From the NCBI GenBank assembly GCA_965249035.1, contig CBDFKV010000003.1, positions 62,001 to 126,000 of the forward strand: a DNA stretch of 64,000 nucleotides, given 5' to 3'. The stretch's first letter is position 1; every line of letters begins with the position of its first letter. Below the pieces are notes generated by a model that saw nothing but the letters and a program-made list of their open reading frames with translations, was not told where the DNA came from and did not search any database. This DNA comes from CBDFKV01 sp965249035. Lineage in GTDB: Bacteria; Pseudomonadota; Gammaproteobacteria; Arenicellales; Poriferihabitantaceae. Shown here piece after piece: positions 51,108-60,400 of the stretch. Made by a program: the position numbers and the translations under genes.

Positions 51108-53744
51108 ATGAGATCTAAACCAATGATCAAAGCTTTACCAACTCCACGTGAGCTGCTGCAAATGACACTGTGCAGTCGCCACCTGCTCAGCCGAGCGGGT
51201 ATCACACTTGGCTTACTACTCACCGCTCCATTCGCAATGGCGAGTGGCCTGGTAGAAAACATCGCCTGGCAAACGGGAGAAAAAGGCTACGCCATCAACG
51301 TTACCTCCTCAGGCACACCACTTGACTACCAACTGCACAGCTTTGATGAAGGCGCCCACATCAAAGTAACCCTACTGAACAAAGCCCTGGCCGCACCCGT
51401 TCAGCCACTGGAATTACCGACACAGTCGGGAGCACCGATACAGTCCATCTTTATCAGCCCGAATGCTATCGGCCCGACGCCGGTTGTCACCATTGATTTG
51501 TTTTTATCGCAAGCGGGCAGCCTTACGTTTAACGCTAAGCCTAACGGTGGCATTTTCAGGCTCAGCTCAAACGTAGCTGGTTTGTCGAGAACACCGCCTG
51601 CTCACGCGGCCGTAGAGATGGCGTCCTTTACCACCAAAATCCCCACCCAAGTTGCCACTGAGCCACCCGCTAAATCAAGATTAATTTCAGTTGAGTCGGT
51701 TAATTTAGACCATAGCCAAGCAGCGATTGAATTGCACTTTGAAGGAAAAGTACCCGAGCTACGCCCATTTGTATTAGTCGATCCACCACAAGTAATTATC
51801 GACCTGCCGCTGACCGACAATACGACAGGTGTTGATCAGCTTAAAATAAACAATCCACACGTCATCTCGACCCAAGTGGTCAAAGAAGCAAGCCACCTAC
51901 GACTAATTTTCAAGTTATCCGCGCCAGCCAACTTACAGTCATCACCAATCGAGCAAGGCTACCGCTTATTGCTTGAAAACAAGCCATCAGCAATAACCCT
52001 TCCCTCTTCAGATTTAGTTAATCGCACAGCTATAGAGGCAACCATCGCTGACATCGATTTTCGGCGCTCTACCGAAGGTCGCGGTATCATTACCATTGAT
52101 TTGCAGCGGCCGAATGTAGCTATTAACCTTGACCAGCAAGATAATGAGTTAGTGATTGATTTTATCAATGCCAGCCTTGATCCCAACGATGAAAAACGAC
52201 TGGACGTCATCGACTTCGCAACCCCGGTTAACACAATCGACTTATTCCGCAGAGATAACGACGTACGCATGGTGGTTACAGCGCGAGGGCGATACAAACA
52301 CTCAGCCACCCAAACCGCCAACCAATACGTACTTGAAGTCGCACCGCTCACCCCACGGGAAAAACAATCACAGAAACCCAGCACGGCTTCTGAGTTTAAG
52401 GGCGACCGTTTATCGCTGAACTTTCATCGCATTCCTGTACGTGATGCGCTGCAGGTAATTGCAGATTTTACTCAGCTAAACATCATTACCAGCGATTCCG
52501 TCAGCGGCGATTTGTCATTGATACTTAATGACGTGCCTTGGGACCAGGCCCTGGATTTGATTTTGCAAACCAAAGGTTTGGCAATGCGCCAAAAAGGCAA
52601 TGTGATACGCGTTGCCCCAGCAAACGAACTAGCCGCTCAAGAACAAGCAGCTTTTGAGGCAAATAAAGCCGTCGGTGATCTCGAGCCATTGGTGGTGGAA
52701 CTGATCAAAATACACTACGCCAAAGCGAGTGAAATTGGCGCTTTACTCAAGTCAGTCAAAGCTGTCTCAACCGGGTTTGAAAACAACTTACTGGGATCGG
52801 TCACTTATAACCAGATCGAAACCGAAAAGAATAACCTGCTGTCTGAGCGTGGCAGCGTTACCGTTGATGAACGCACCAACTCGATTCTAGTGCGTGACAC
52901 AGAACATCAAATTCGGCAAATTCAGCAGCTGATTCGACGGCTGGATATTCCGGTCAAACAGGTTCAAATCGAAACGCGTATTGTCGAGGCCACCGATGAT
53001 TTTAGTCGCTCATTAGGTGCACGTCTCGGCGTTATGCGCGTGACCGAAAATGCCCAATTCCCTGGATCTTCCTCGGGCAATACCATCGGCACCGTTTACG
53101 GCGGCGGATCAGTAGAGAGCAATAATTCAGTTCGCACCCAAAATCAGGTTAACTACCCGGACAATTTTTCAGTCAATCTGCCAGCTAATGGCCTCGGCGG
53201 TGAAATCCCGTCCAGCTACGCCTTTGAAATCATCAAAGTCGGTGCAGGCTTCCTGAATTTGATTGATCTGGAATTGTCAGCGCTACAAGCCGAAGGTAAG
53301 GGCAAAATTATTGCCAACCCCAAAATCACGACCACCGATAAACACCAAGCCCATATTGAGCAAGGCCAGGAGCGGATATTCTCTTCCGGGTCATTGTTGT
53401 CGGGCGGTACCACTACCAAAAAAGCGGTACTGGGTCTGACGGTCACTCCACAAATCACCCCCAATGACAGCATTATTCTGGACGTTGAAATCACCAATGA
53501 TTCATTTGCAGCCTCTGACACCCTGAACACCAAGCAAATTAGCACACAGACGCTATTAAAAAACGGCGAGACCGTCATCATCGGTGGTATCTATCAGCAG
53601 GATCAAGGAGAACAAATCGTCAAGACCCCTATTTTGGGCGATATTCCATTGTTGGGAAATCTGTTCAAAAAACGCACCAAACGCAATAACCGCACCGAGC
53701 TGCTGATTTTCTTGACGCCGCGCATCATCAAATCTGACTACTAA
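51108..53744 (+). CDS. pilQ: Type IV pilus secretin PilQ
   Basis: An 878-residue outer-membrane secretin through which the pilus exits. A signal peptide (to about residue 47) and two AMIN domains that bind peptidoglycan come first, followed by the secretin N0/N1 domains (LSLNFHRIPVRDALQVIADF) and the gate/barrel domain ending in TPILGDIPLLGNLFKKR and ELLIFLTPRI. Either ATG 51108 or 51123 may be the start. Length is larger than the Pseudomonas protein (about 714) because of the long AMIN region. Confidence 0.94.
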   Translation: MRSKPMIKALPTPRELLQMTLCSRHLLSRAGITLGLLLTAPFAMASGLVENIAWQTGEKGYAINVTSSGTPLDYQLHSFDEGAHIKVTLLNKALAAPVQPLELPTQSGAPIQSIFISPNAIGPTPVVTIDLFLSQAGSLTFNAKPNGGIFRLSSNVAGLSRTPPAHAAVEMASFTTKIPTQVATEPPAKSRLISVESVNLDHSQAAIELHFEGKVPELRPFVLVDPPQVIIDLPLTDNTTGVDQLKINNPHVISTQVVKEASHLRLIFKLSAPANLQSSPIEQGYRLLLENKPSAITLPSSDLVNRTAIEATIADIDFRRSTEGRGIITIDLQRPNVAINLDQQDNELVIDFINASLDPNDEKRLDVIDFATPVNTIDLFRRDNDVRMVVTARGRYKHSATQTANQYVLEVAPLTPREKQSQKPSTASEFKGDRLSLNFHRIPVRDALQVIADFTQLNIITSDSVSGDLSLILNDVPWDQALDLILQTKGLAMRQKGNVIRVAPANELAAQEQAAFEANKAVGDLEPLVVELIKIHYAKASEIGALLKSVKAVSTGFENNLLGSVTYNQIETEKNNLLSERGSVTVDERTNSILVRDTEHQIRQIQQLIRRLDIPVKQVQIETRIVEATDDFSRSLGARLGVMRVTENAQFPGSSSGNTIGTVYGGGSVESNNSVRTQNQVNYPDNFSVNLPANGLGGEIPSSYAFEIIKVGAGFLNLIDLELSALQAEGKGKIIANPKITTTDKHQAHIEQGQERIFSSGSLLSGGTTTKKAVLGLTVTPQITPNDSIILDVEITNDSFAASDTLNTKQISTQTLLKNGETVIIGGIYQQDQGEQIVKTPILGDIPLLGNLFKKRTKRNNRTELLIFLTPRIIKSDY

Positions 53745-53762
53745 CTACTCGCTCAGTTTACC

Positions 53763-54713
53763 ATGATTCCCTGGTTATCCAGCCTTAGCCTCAATGCGCT
53801 GCGCATTACCGCAGCCTTGTTCAAAATAATGATCCCGATCATCGTGGTGGTTAAGGTGATCGAAATGTTGGGTGGAATTGGGGCAGTCGGACGCTTGTTA
53901 GGCCCCATGATGGAATGGCTCGGCTTGCCCGCATCAATGGGCTTGGTCTGGGCTACCACTATGATTACCAACGTCTATGGTGGCATGATCATGTTTATTA
54001 CGGTTGCACCCAATGAATCGCTAACCGTTGCCGAAGTCACCATCATCAGCACCATGATGATGCTAGCCCATTCTCTACCAGTAGAAACCAGCATTGCCCG
54101 CAAAGCGGGGATGCCCGCGTGGTTCAGCTTGCTGATCCGAATCGGCAGTAGCGTGTTGATCGCTTTTGTTTTGTCGCGCATTTACCAGCACTTTTCCTGG
54201 CTGCAAAGCCCTAGCACGCTCAACTGGATTCCAGAAGCTCGAGACAATAGCTTGCTTGCGTGGTTATTGAACCAACTAAAACTATTAGTGGGTATCGCCA
54301 TTATTATTTGGGTATTGGTGATTGTGCTGGATATCTTGCGCCGCTCGGGTGTCGAACGTGTATTTATCGTCTTGCTTTCACCCATCCTGCACCTGCTGGG
54401 TTTAGGCTCTCGAGTGGCTTCGATGAGCGTGGTGGGCATGACACTGGGCCTGACTTACGGTGGTGGGTTGTTGATTGATGAAGCCCGTAAAGGAGACTTG
54501 CGCCCACGCGAAGTATTTGGGGCGTTGGCTTTATTATCGCTGTGTCACGGCTTGATCGAAGACACGTTGCTGGTCCTGATGCTGGGCGCGGATATCTCCG
54601 GCGTGCTGTATGCACGCCTGATTTATAGCGGTCTATTCATGGCAATCAGTTTATTTTTTGTGCGCCGCTTAAGCGACAAGCAGTTTCATCGCTATCTGTA
54701 TAAGGCTCCCTGA
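53763..54713 (+). CDS. Gate-domain (nucleoside recognition) membrane protein
   Basis: A 316-residue polytopic inner-membrane protein with about seven hydrophobic segments. Paired features such as TMITNVYGGMIMF and LGLTYGGGLLIDEARKGDL, and the spacing of the two halves, resemble Gate-domain (PF07670) proteins like the SpoIIM/SpmA-SpmB group. Function and substrate are unknown. It sits between pilQ and aroK, two genes usually adjacent in related bacteria, so it looks like a local insertion in this conserved order. Confidence 0.75.
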   Translation: MIPWLSSLSLNALRITAALFKIMIPIIVVVKVIEMLGGIGAVGRLLGPMMEWLGLPASMGLVWATTMITNVYGGMIMFITVAPNESLTVAEVTIISTMMMLAHSLPVETSIARKAGMPAWFSLLIRIGSSVLIAFVLSRIYQHFSWLQSPSTLNWIPEARDNSLLAWLLNQLKLLVGIAIIIWVLVIVLDILRRSGVERVFIVLLSPILHLLGLGSRVASMSVVGMTLGLTYGGGLLIDEARKGDLRPREVFGALALLSLCHGLIEDTLLVLMLGADISGVLYARLIYSGLFMAISLFFVRRLSDKQFHRYLYKAP

Positions 54714-54759
54714 GCCTTTGTGATACAGTTGCGTTTAATCCGATTTTGTTTGATACCAC

Positions 54760-55284
54760 GTGCTCCAAAATGACAATATCTATCTGGTCGGCCTGATGGG
54801 GGTTGGTAAAACCACGGTAGGTAAAAAGCTGGCAAATCGTTTACGACGAGAATTTATTGATACCGATCAGGCGATTGAAAGAGCCACCGGCGTCAATGTC
54901 AATTACATCTTTGATATTGAAGGTGAAGCAGGTTTTCGCGCGCGTGAAACCGCCACGTTGGAAGCCATCGCAGCGCACAATAATTGCGTAGTCGCGACTG
55001 GTGGTGGGATCGTCACTGAGGCGGAAAATAGACGTATTCTGAATCGTCAGGGTGTGGTGGTTTATTTGCGCGGATCGCTGGAGTTGCTATGGTCCAGGGT
55101 ACGCCACAGCAAAACTCGGCCATTGTTACAGCAGCCCAACCCTAAACAGGTATTAGCCGAGTTACTCAAAGCTCGCGAGCCGTTGTATCGCTCAGTCGCT
55201 GATCACGTCGTGTCAATTCCCCGCGGCTCACCCGCAAAAACCGTACAGCGTATTATCGACCTGATTGATGAGCCTGACCAATAA
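54760..55284 (+). CDS. aroK: Shikimate kinase
   Basis: A 174-residue P-loop kinase of the shikimate pathway: Walker A GLMGVGKTTVGK (about 10-21), the shikimate-binding DTDQAIE, FRARET, ATGGGIV and the lid region KTRPLLQ. The start is GTG, which puts the P-loop at its normal position. aroB follows after nine bases; the pair acts in chorismate synthesis. Confidence 0.95.
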   Translation: MLQNDNIYLVGLMGVGKTTVGKKLANRLRREFIDTDQAIERATGVNVNYIFDIEGEAGFRARETATLEAIAAHNNCVVATGGGIVTEAENRRILNRQGVVVYLRGSLELLWSRVRHSKTRPLLQQPNPKQVLAELLKAREPLYRSVADHVVSIPRGSPAKTVQRIIDLIDEPDQ

Positions 55285-55293
55285 CCCCATTTA

Positions 55294-56403
55294 ATGACCA
55301 ATAGCCAAGCCATGAAGACCGTCACCATTGACCTTGGAGATCGCAGCTATCCGATTTTTATCGGCACTAATTTGCTGGATAACAGTGCGCTGTTTTTGCC
55401 GTATATCAACAGCCGGCGCGTTTTTATCATCAGCAATGAGATCGTTGCACCGCTGTATCTTGAGCAAGTAAAAAAGACCTTGGGTGATGCCTGTGACATT
55501 CACCAATATATTTTGCCCGATGGTGAAGCCACTAAAACCCTGGATTTCGCCAACACCTTATTCACCAAAATGCTGGAGGCCCCCTGTGACCGCTTAACCA
55601 CCGTACTGGCTCTAGGTGGAGGTGTGATCGGTGATTTATCGGGCTTTGCGGCGGCTTGTTACCAACGCGGCATTCCATTTATTCAAATTCCGACCACGTT
55701 GTTATCACAAGTCGACTCGTCAGTCGGTGGCAAAACAGGGGTTAACCACCCACTGGGGAAAAATATGATTGGCGCGTTTTATCAACCTCAATGCGTTGTG
55801 ATCGACACCAATACGCTAAAAACGCTGAATGACCGTGAATTATCCGCCGGATTAGCCGAAGTCATTAAGTATGGCTTAATCCGCGACCCCTTATTCTTCG
55901 ACTGGCTTGAGAACAATATTGATCGTGCAATGGCACGAGATACAGGTGCATTGGCTTATATTATCGAGCGCTCCTGTCAGAATAAAGCAGCCGTCGTTGC
56001 TGAAGATGAGCGTGAACAAGGCGTGCGTGCTTTGCTCAATTTGGGCCACACATTTGGCCACGCGATCGAAAACGCCAAAGGCTATGGCCAATGGCTGCAT
56101 GGCGAGGCCGTGGCGCTGGGTATGGTAATGGCGGCCGATTTATCCCGTCGTCTGGGCTGGATAGATCAAACCGACCAAGATCGTATCGTTGTCTTATTGC
56201 AACGCGCTCAATTGCCGGTCGATCACGTTGATGGTGTCAGCGTACGTCGCTTACGAGCGTTAATGACGATTGACAAAAAGGTATTGGCTGGCGAATTGCG
56301 GCTGGTATTATTGCAGGGGATTGGTTCATCGTTGGTATCATCTGATACACCCGAAGCACTGATCCTGCAAACCCTAGAAGCGTTCACCCGCCCAGCGGCG
56401 TAG
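55294..56403 (+). CDS. aroB: 3-dehydroquinate synthase
   Basis: A 369-residue NAD-dependent enzyme making 3-dehydroquinate from DAHP. Motifs are DGEATKTLDFANTLF, GGGVIGDLSGFAA for NAD, PTTLLSQVDSSVGGKTGVNH, NLGHTFGHAIE with the zinc His pair, and HGEAVALGM. A second in-frame ATG at 55312 (MKTVTIDLGDRSYP) aligns better with typical AroB starts. Neither ATG has a strong ribosome binding site. Confidence 0.95.
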   Translation: MTNSQAMKTVTIDLGDRSYPIFIGTNLLDNSALFLPYINSRRVFIISNEIVAPLYLEQVKKTLGDACDIHQYILPDGEATKTLDFANTLFTKMLEAPCDRLTTVLALGGGVIGDLSGFAAACYQRGIPFIQIPTTLLSQVDSSVGGKTGVNHPLGKNMIGAFYQPQCVVIDTNTLKTLNDRELSAGLAEVIKYGLIRDPLFFDWLENNIDRAMARDTGALAYIIERSCQNKAAVVAEDEREQGVRALLNLGHTFGHAIENAKGYGQWLHGEAVALGMVMAADLSRRLGWIDQTDQDRIVVLLQRAQLPVDHVDGVSVRRLRALMTIDKKVLAGELRLVLLQGIGSSLVSSDTPEALILQTLEAFTRPAA

Positions 56404-56459
56404 TGCTTTTTTACGCCTGATTAGTTAAGATCGGGCGATTACTAATAGTGAGTCAAAAT

Positions 56460-56789
56460 ATGATTATTCGAGTAGCGAAAATGGCGGTGGCAGGACTGGT
56501 ACTAACCGGTCTAGCCGCTTGCGCACACCATGGCGCAGCGCAAATTAATTCCATCCCCTCGGGCGCTGAAGTAGTAGATATGGATGGTGACGTTTTGCTG
56601 GGTGTCACCCCGGTCAAAGTCTGGTGGAAGGAAAACAAGGAATCGCGTAAATTTATCAATGTACGCATCCAAAAAGACGGCTTTCGCGATAAAACCACGT
56701 CATTCTGGGTCACACTACGCCATTCAACTCGCGAAAACGCGGTTGAAAACCCACAGATGGTCGAAATAACTTTAGACAAAACCGAGTAA
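56460..56789 (+). CDS. Small PEGA-like lipoprotein 1
   Basis: A 109-residue predicted lipoprotein from the ATG at 56460 (a GTG at 56448 is also in frame). Lipobox LAAC is followed by a short beta-rich domain with NSIPSGAEVVDMDGDVLLGVTPVKV, split by the PSGA turn characteristic of PEGA-type surface-layer domains, and VRIQKDGF. Function is unknown. It lies between aroB and gltB, where DamX or a related protein is found in other gammaproteobacteria. A second similar lipoprotein gene follows four bases later. Confidence 0.75.
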   Translation: MIIRVAKMAVAGLVLTGLAACAHHGAAQINSIPSGAEVVDMDGDVLLGVTPVKVWWKENKESRKFINVRIQKDGFRDKTTSFWVTLRHSTRENAVENPQMVEITLDKTE

Positions 56790-56793
56790 TCAC

Positions 56794-57165
56794 ATGATGA
56801 ATCAAATGAAAACACCCTTACGCGTGATCACAATCGTAGTGGCTTTGGGCTTATTAACGGGCTGCGCTGGCAAAAAGCTGGTGCCAATGACGATTCAATC
56901 AGACCCTCTGGGCGCTTACGTGGCCTACCAGATTCGAACCGGGGAAGGCCAAAAATCAGATTGGATATTTCTTGGTAAAACCCCGATTGATATCAACCGC
57001 AGCATTAGCCGCAAGCGCCTGCGTAAAGCCCAAGCCTTCAGCATGAAAGTGATGAAAGAAGGTTACAGCGATCAGGTTAAAGAATTGAGTGGTAAAGACT
57101 TGTTGGGCCAGATTCAATCCAAAGGCCGGGTATTCTGGAACCCACGCTTAGTACCCAGCAACTAA
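56794..57165 (+). CDS. Small PEGA-like lipoprotein 2
   Basis: A 123-residue predicted lipoprotein with lipobox LLTGC (Cys near 24). Its PEGA-like domain has IQSDPLGAYVAYQ, LGKTPIDINRSI and VMKEGYSDQ, paralleling the previous protein (PSGAEV, GVTPVKV, QKDGF), so the two are probably diverged tandem duplicates. A role at the cell envelope is likely from lipidation; nothing more can be said. Confidence 0.75.
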   Translation: MMNQMKTPLRVITIVVALGLLTGCAGKKLVPMTIQSDPLGAYVAYQIRTGEGQKSDWIFLGKTPIDINRSISRKRLRKAQAFSMKVMKEGYSDQVKELSGKDLLGQIQSKGRVFWNPRLVPSN

Positions 57166-57252
57166 CCCGCTCCCAGCCCTGACTGCTGCTTTGGGTTGGC
57201 ACGAGTCACTGCGTGTGACTCACTGCTTGATTGGGTAGCGATTGTTGCGACG

Positions 57253-57307
57253 CAGAATGAGCATAATGATTATCCACAAATAGCTGGTAGTCAAAACAGT
57301 CATTCTG
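57253..57307 (+). promoter_or_regulatory. Long-range pairing element in the gltB leader
   Basis: CAGAATGA (57253-57260) can pair with TCATTCTG (57300-57307) around a 39-base loop. The same left segment (GCAGAAT, 57252-57258) is also complementary to ATTCTGC at 57332-57338, right next to the terminator stem. Mutually exclusive pairings of this kind are typical of attenuators. A separate hairpin, GAGTCAC (57203-57209) with GTGACTC (57215-57221), stands upstream. Confidence 0.35.
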
Positions 57308-57341
57308 TTTTATCCTTCAGGGTTCTGCGGAATTCTGCTCA

Positions 57342-57372
57342 GACGCGCGTGCTTACACGGGCGTCATTTTTT
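57342..57372 (+). terminator. Intrinsic terminator immediately upstream of gltB
   Basis: GACGC (57342-57346) and CGTG (57348-57351) pair with CACG (57356-57359) and GCGTC (57361-57365), with one G-G mismatch and a four-base loop, followed by A and six T (57367-57372). It ends 30 bases before the gltB ATG, leaving no room for a promoter downstream. It therefore acts either as partial stop between aroKB/lipoprotein transcripts and gltBD or as a leader attenuator. Confidence 0.75.
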
Positions 57373-57402
57373 GGGCACTACCTATTGATTTGAGGATTAA
57401 CA

Positions 57403-60400
57403 ATGAGTCGAGGCTGCTTGCCCCCCCGACAAGGTCTGTATGACCCTGCTAATGAACACGATGCCTGTGGCGTCGGCTTTGTCGCAAATATCAATGGTAC
57501 CCGGAATCACGATATCGTTGCTAAAGCGCTCGAAATATTATGCCGCCTAGAGCATCGCGGTGCGGTTGGTGCAGACGCTAAAGCCGGTGACGGGGCTGGC
57601 ATTCTGTTTCAGGTGCCCAATCAATTCCTGCGTGAAAACGTCGATTTTGAATTGCCCGAATTTGGACAGTACGCGGTCGGCATGGTATTTCTGCCTAAAG
57701 AGCCCTCCGCACAAGCGCGCGCGATTGCTGTCATCGAATCATTCATCCAACAAGAAAACCAAACAGTACTCGGCTGGCGCTATGTGCCGGTTAACAGTAA
57801 AGCGCTCGGCGATACCATCAAGCCCTCAGAACCAGATACCTGGCAAGTATTTATTCGGTGCGCAGACGGCTGTAAGGACACCGATGCCTTTGAGCGCAAA
57901 CTGTTTGTAATCCGCAAACAAATTGAGAACCAAATGGCGCTGGCAACCTGGGAGGGCAGTGAAACCGTTTATTTTTCTTCGCTATCCACTCGGCTCATCA
58001 ACTACAAAGGCGTATTGCTGGCCGACCAGCTGGCTGCCTATTTCCCGGAGCTGGCTGATGCGCGGATGCAATCTGCCATGGCCTTGGTTCACCAGCGATT
58101 TTCAACCAATACCTTCCCGACTTGGGATTTGGCCCATCCATTTCGCCTGATCGCCCATAACGGCGAAATTAATACCGTACGTGGCAACCGCAACTGGATG
58201 GCTGCACGTCGCCACTCAATGGCGTCAGAGCTATTTGGCGACGATCTGGAAAAAGTCTTTCCCCTCATCCAAGGCGGCCAATCTGATTCAGCCAGTTTTG
58301 ACAATACGCTGGAGCTACTCTCTCTGTCTGGCTATTCGCTGTCACACGCGGTCATGATGATGATCCCGGAAGCATGGTCAGGCAATCCCATGATGGATGC
58401 CAAGCGCCGCGCTTTTTATGAATACCACGCTGCCTTAATGGAGCCGTGGGATGGCCCAGCCGCAGTCGCATTTACTGATGGCCGTCAAATTGGTGCCACC
58501 CTGGACCGCAATGGCTTACGCCCAGCGCGATATCTCGTCACCGACGATGGTCTGTGCGTGATGGCCTCAGAAATGGGTGTTTTGGACATTCCTGAAGAGA
58601 AAATCATCAAAAAGTGGCGTTTGCAACCCGGCAAAATGTTTTTGATTGATCTGGAAGAAGGTCGCATCGTCGAAGACGAAGAAATCAAAGCAGATCTGGC
58701 TGCTTCTCAGCCGTACCAAAGCTGGCTCAATAAAACTCAACTGGCGGTTCATAAGCTACCTCACGTGATTGGTGCAATGGCACCCGACCGAAAAACATTG
58801 CTGAATACCCAACAAGCCTTTGGTTACTCCCAGGAAGACATCAAATTTCTGCTACGGCCAATGCTAGAAACAGGCATGGAAGCGACGGGCTCCATGGGTA
58901 CCGATGTGCCTCCTTCAGTGATGTCGGCCAAATCTAAGCATTTATCGACCTATTTCAAACAAAACTTTGCCCAAGTCACCAACCCACCGATTGACCCAAT
59001 CCGCGAAGACGTGGTGATGTCATTGGTGACCTTGATCGGCCCGCGCCCTAACCTGCTGGATCGCCACAACGGTGGTAAATCCATGCGCCTGGAAGCCTTA
59101 CAGCCTATCTTGACCAATGCCGAGTTAGAGGCTATCCGCAAAATCGAAGACCGTACCGACTCGTTCTTGTCGCGCACCATCGATATTTGCTACCCCGCCA
59201 ATCAGGGCGCTGCAGGCATGAAACCTGCCCTGGGGGCCATTTGCCGTCGGGCAGAATCGCTGGTGCACAAAGGCAACAATATTCTGATTTTGTCCGATCG
59301 CTGGGTTGATGTGGACCAAGTAGCGATCCCGGCTTTGTTGGCTACCGCAGCGGTACACCACCACCTCATCCGTAAAGGCTTAAGAACTAAAACCGGTTTG
59401 TTGGTTGAGACCGGCTCGGCCATTGAAATACACCATTTCGCCACGCTGGCGGGTTACGGCGCAGAAGCAATCAACCCTTACCTGGCGCTGGATACGATCC
59501 ACGCTGAGCTATCCACGCTCAGTAATGAGACCCGCTTTACCGCAGCGCGCGAGCGCTATATCAAGGCGATTGGCAAAGGCTTGAAAAAGGTCATGTCAAA
59601 AATGGGGATTTCGACCTATCAATCCTATTGCGGCGCCCAGATTTTCGACGCGATTGGCTTGTCGTCAGATTTTCTCAACCAATATTTCACCGGCACCGCA
59701 ACCACGATTGAGGGTGCTGGCTTGTATGAAATTGCTAGAGAAACCATGCGCTGGCACCAGCAAGCCTATGGCAACAACCCCATCTACGACAAGCACTTGA
59801 ACGTCGGCGGTGAGTACGCTGTGCGTGAACGGGGTGAACGTCACGCCTGGACTACTGACTCCATTTCCAAGTTGCAGCATGCGGTTCGCGGCAACGACTG
59901 GAATACCTATCAAGAATTTGCCACGACCATGAACGACCAGCGTGGACGCCTGTTGAACCTGCGGGGTTTGTTCACGCTCAACTTTGCGCCCAAGCCGGTG
60001 CCATTGCACGAAGTAGAGCCGGTTACTGACATTGTCAAACGCTTTGCCACCGGTGCAATGTCGTTTGGTTCTATTTCTTATGAAGCGCACTCGACCCTCG
60101 CCCGCGCGATGAATGAACTGGGCGGCAAATCCAATACCGGTGAAGGTGGCGAAGAAGCCAGCCGCTTTAATCCGCTGGAAGATGGCTCACCCAACCCGGA
60201 ACGCTCCGCCATTAAACAGGTGGCTTCAGGCCGATTTGGTGTCACCACCGAGTATTTGGTTAACGCTGATGATATTCAAATCAAGATGGCCCAAGGGGCC
60301 AAGCCCGGTGAAGGTGGGCAATTGCCGGGGTATAAGGTCAATCAGCAAATCGCCTCGGTTCGCCATTCGACACCCGGCGTAGGGCTGATTTCGCCACCGC

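Noticed and set aside
57196..57393. A 65-codon frame with a TTG start covering the gltB leader and ending at the gltB ribosome binding site, as a possible leader peptide
   Set aside because: It runs through the terminator hairpin, starts with TTG without a Shine-Dalgarno sequence and shows no run of regulatory codons. It is kept only as a remote idea for leader translation.
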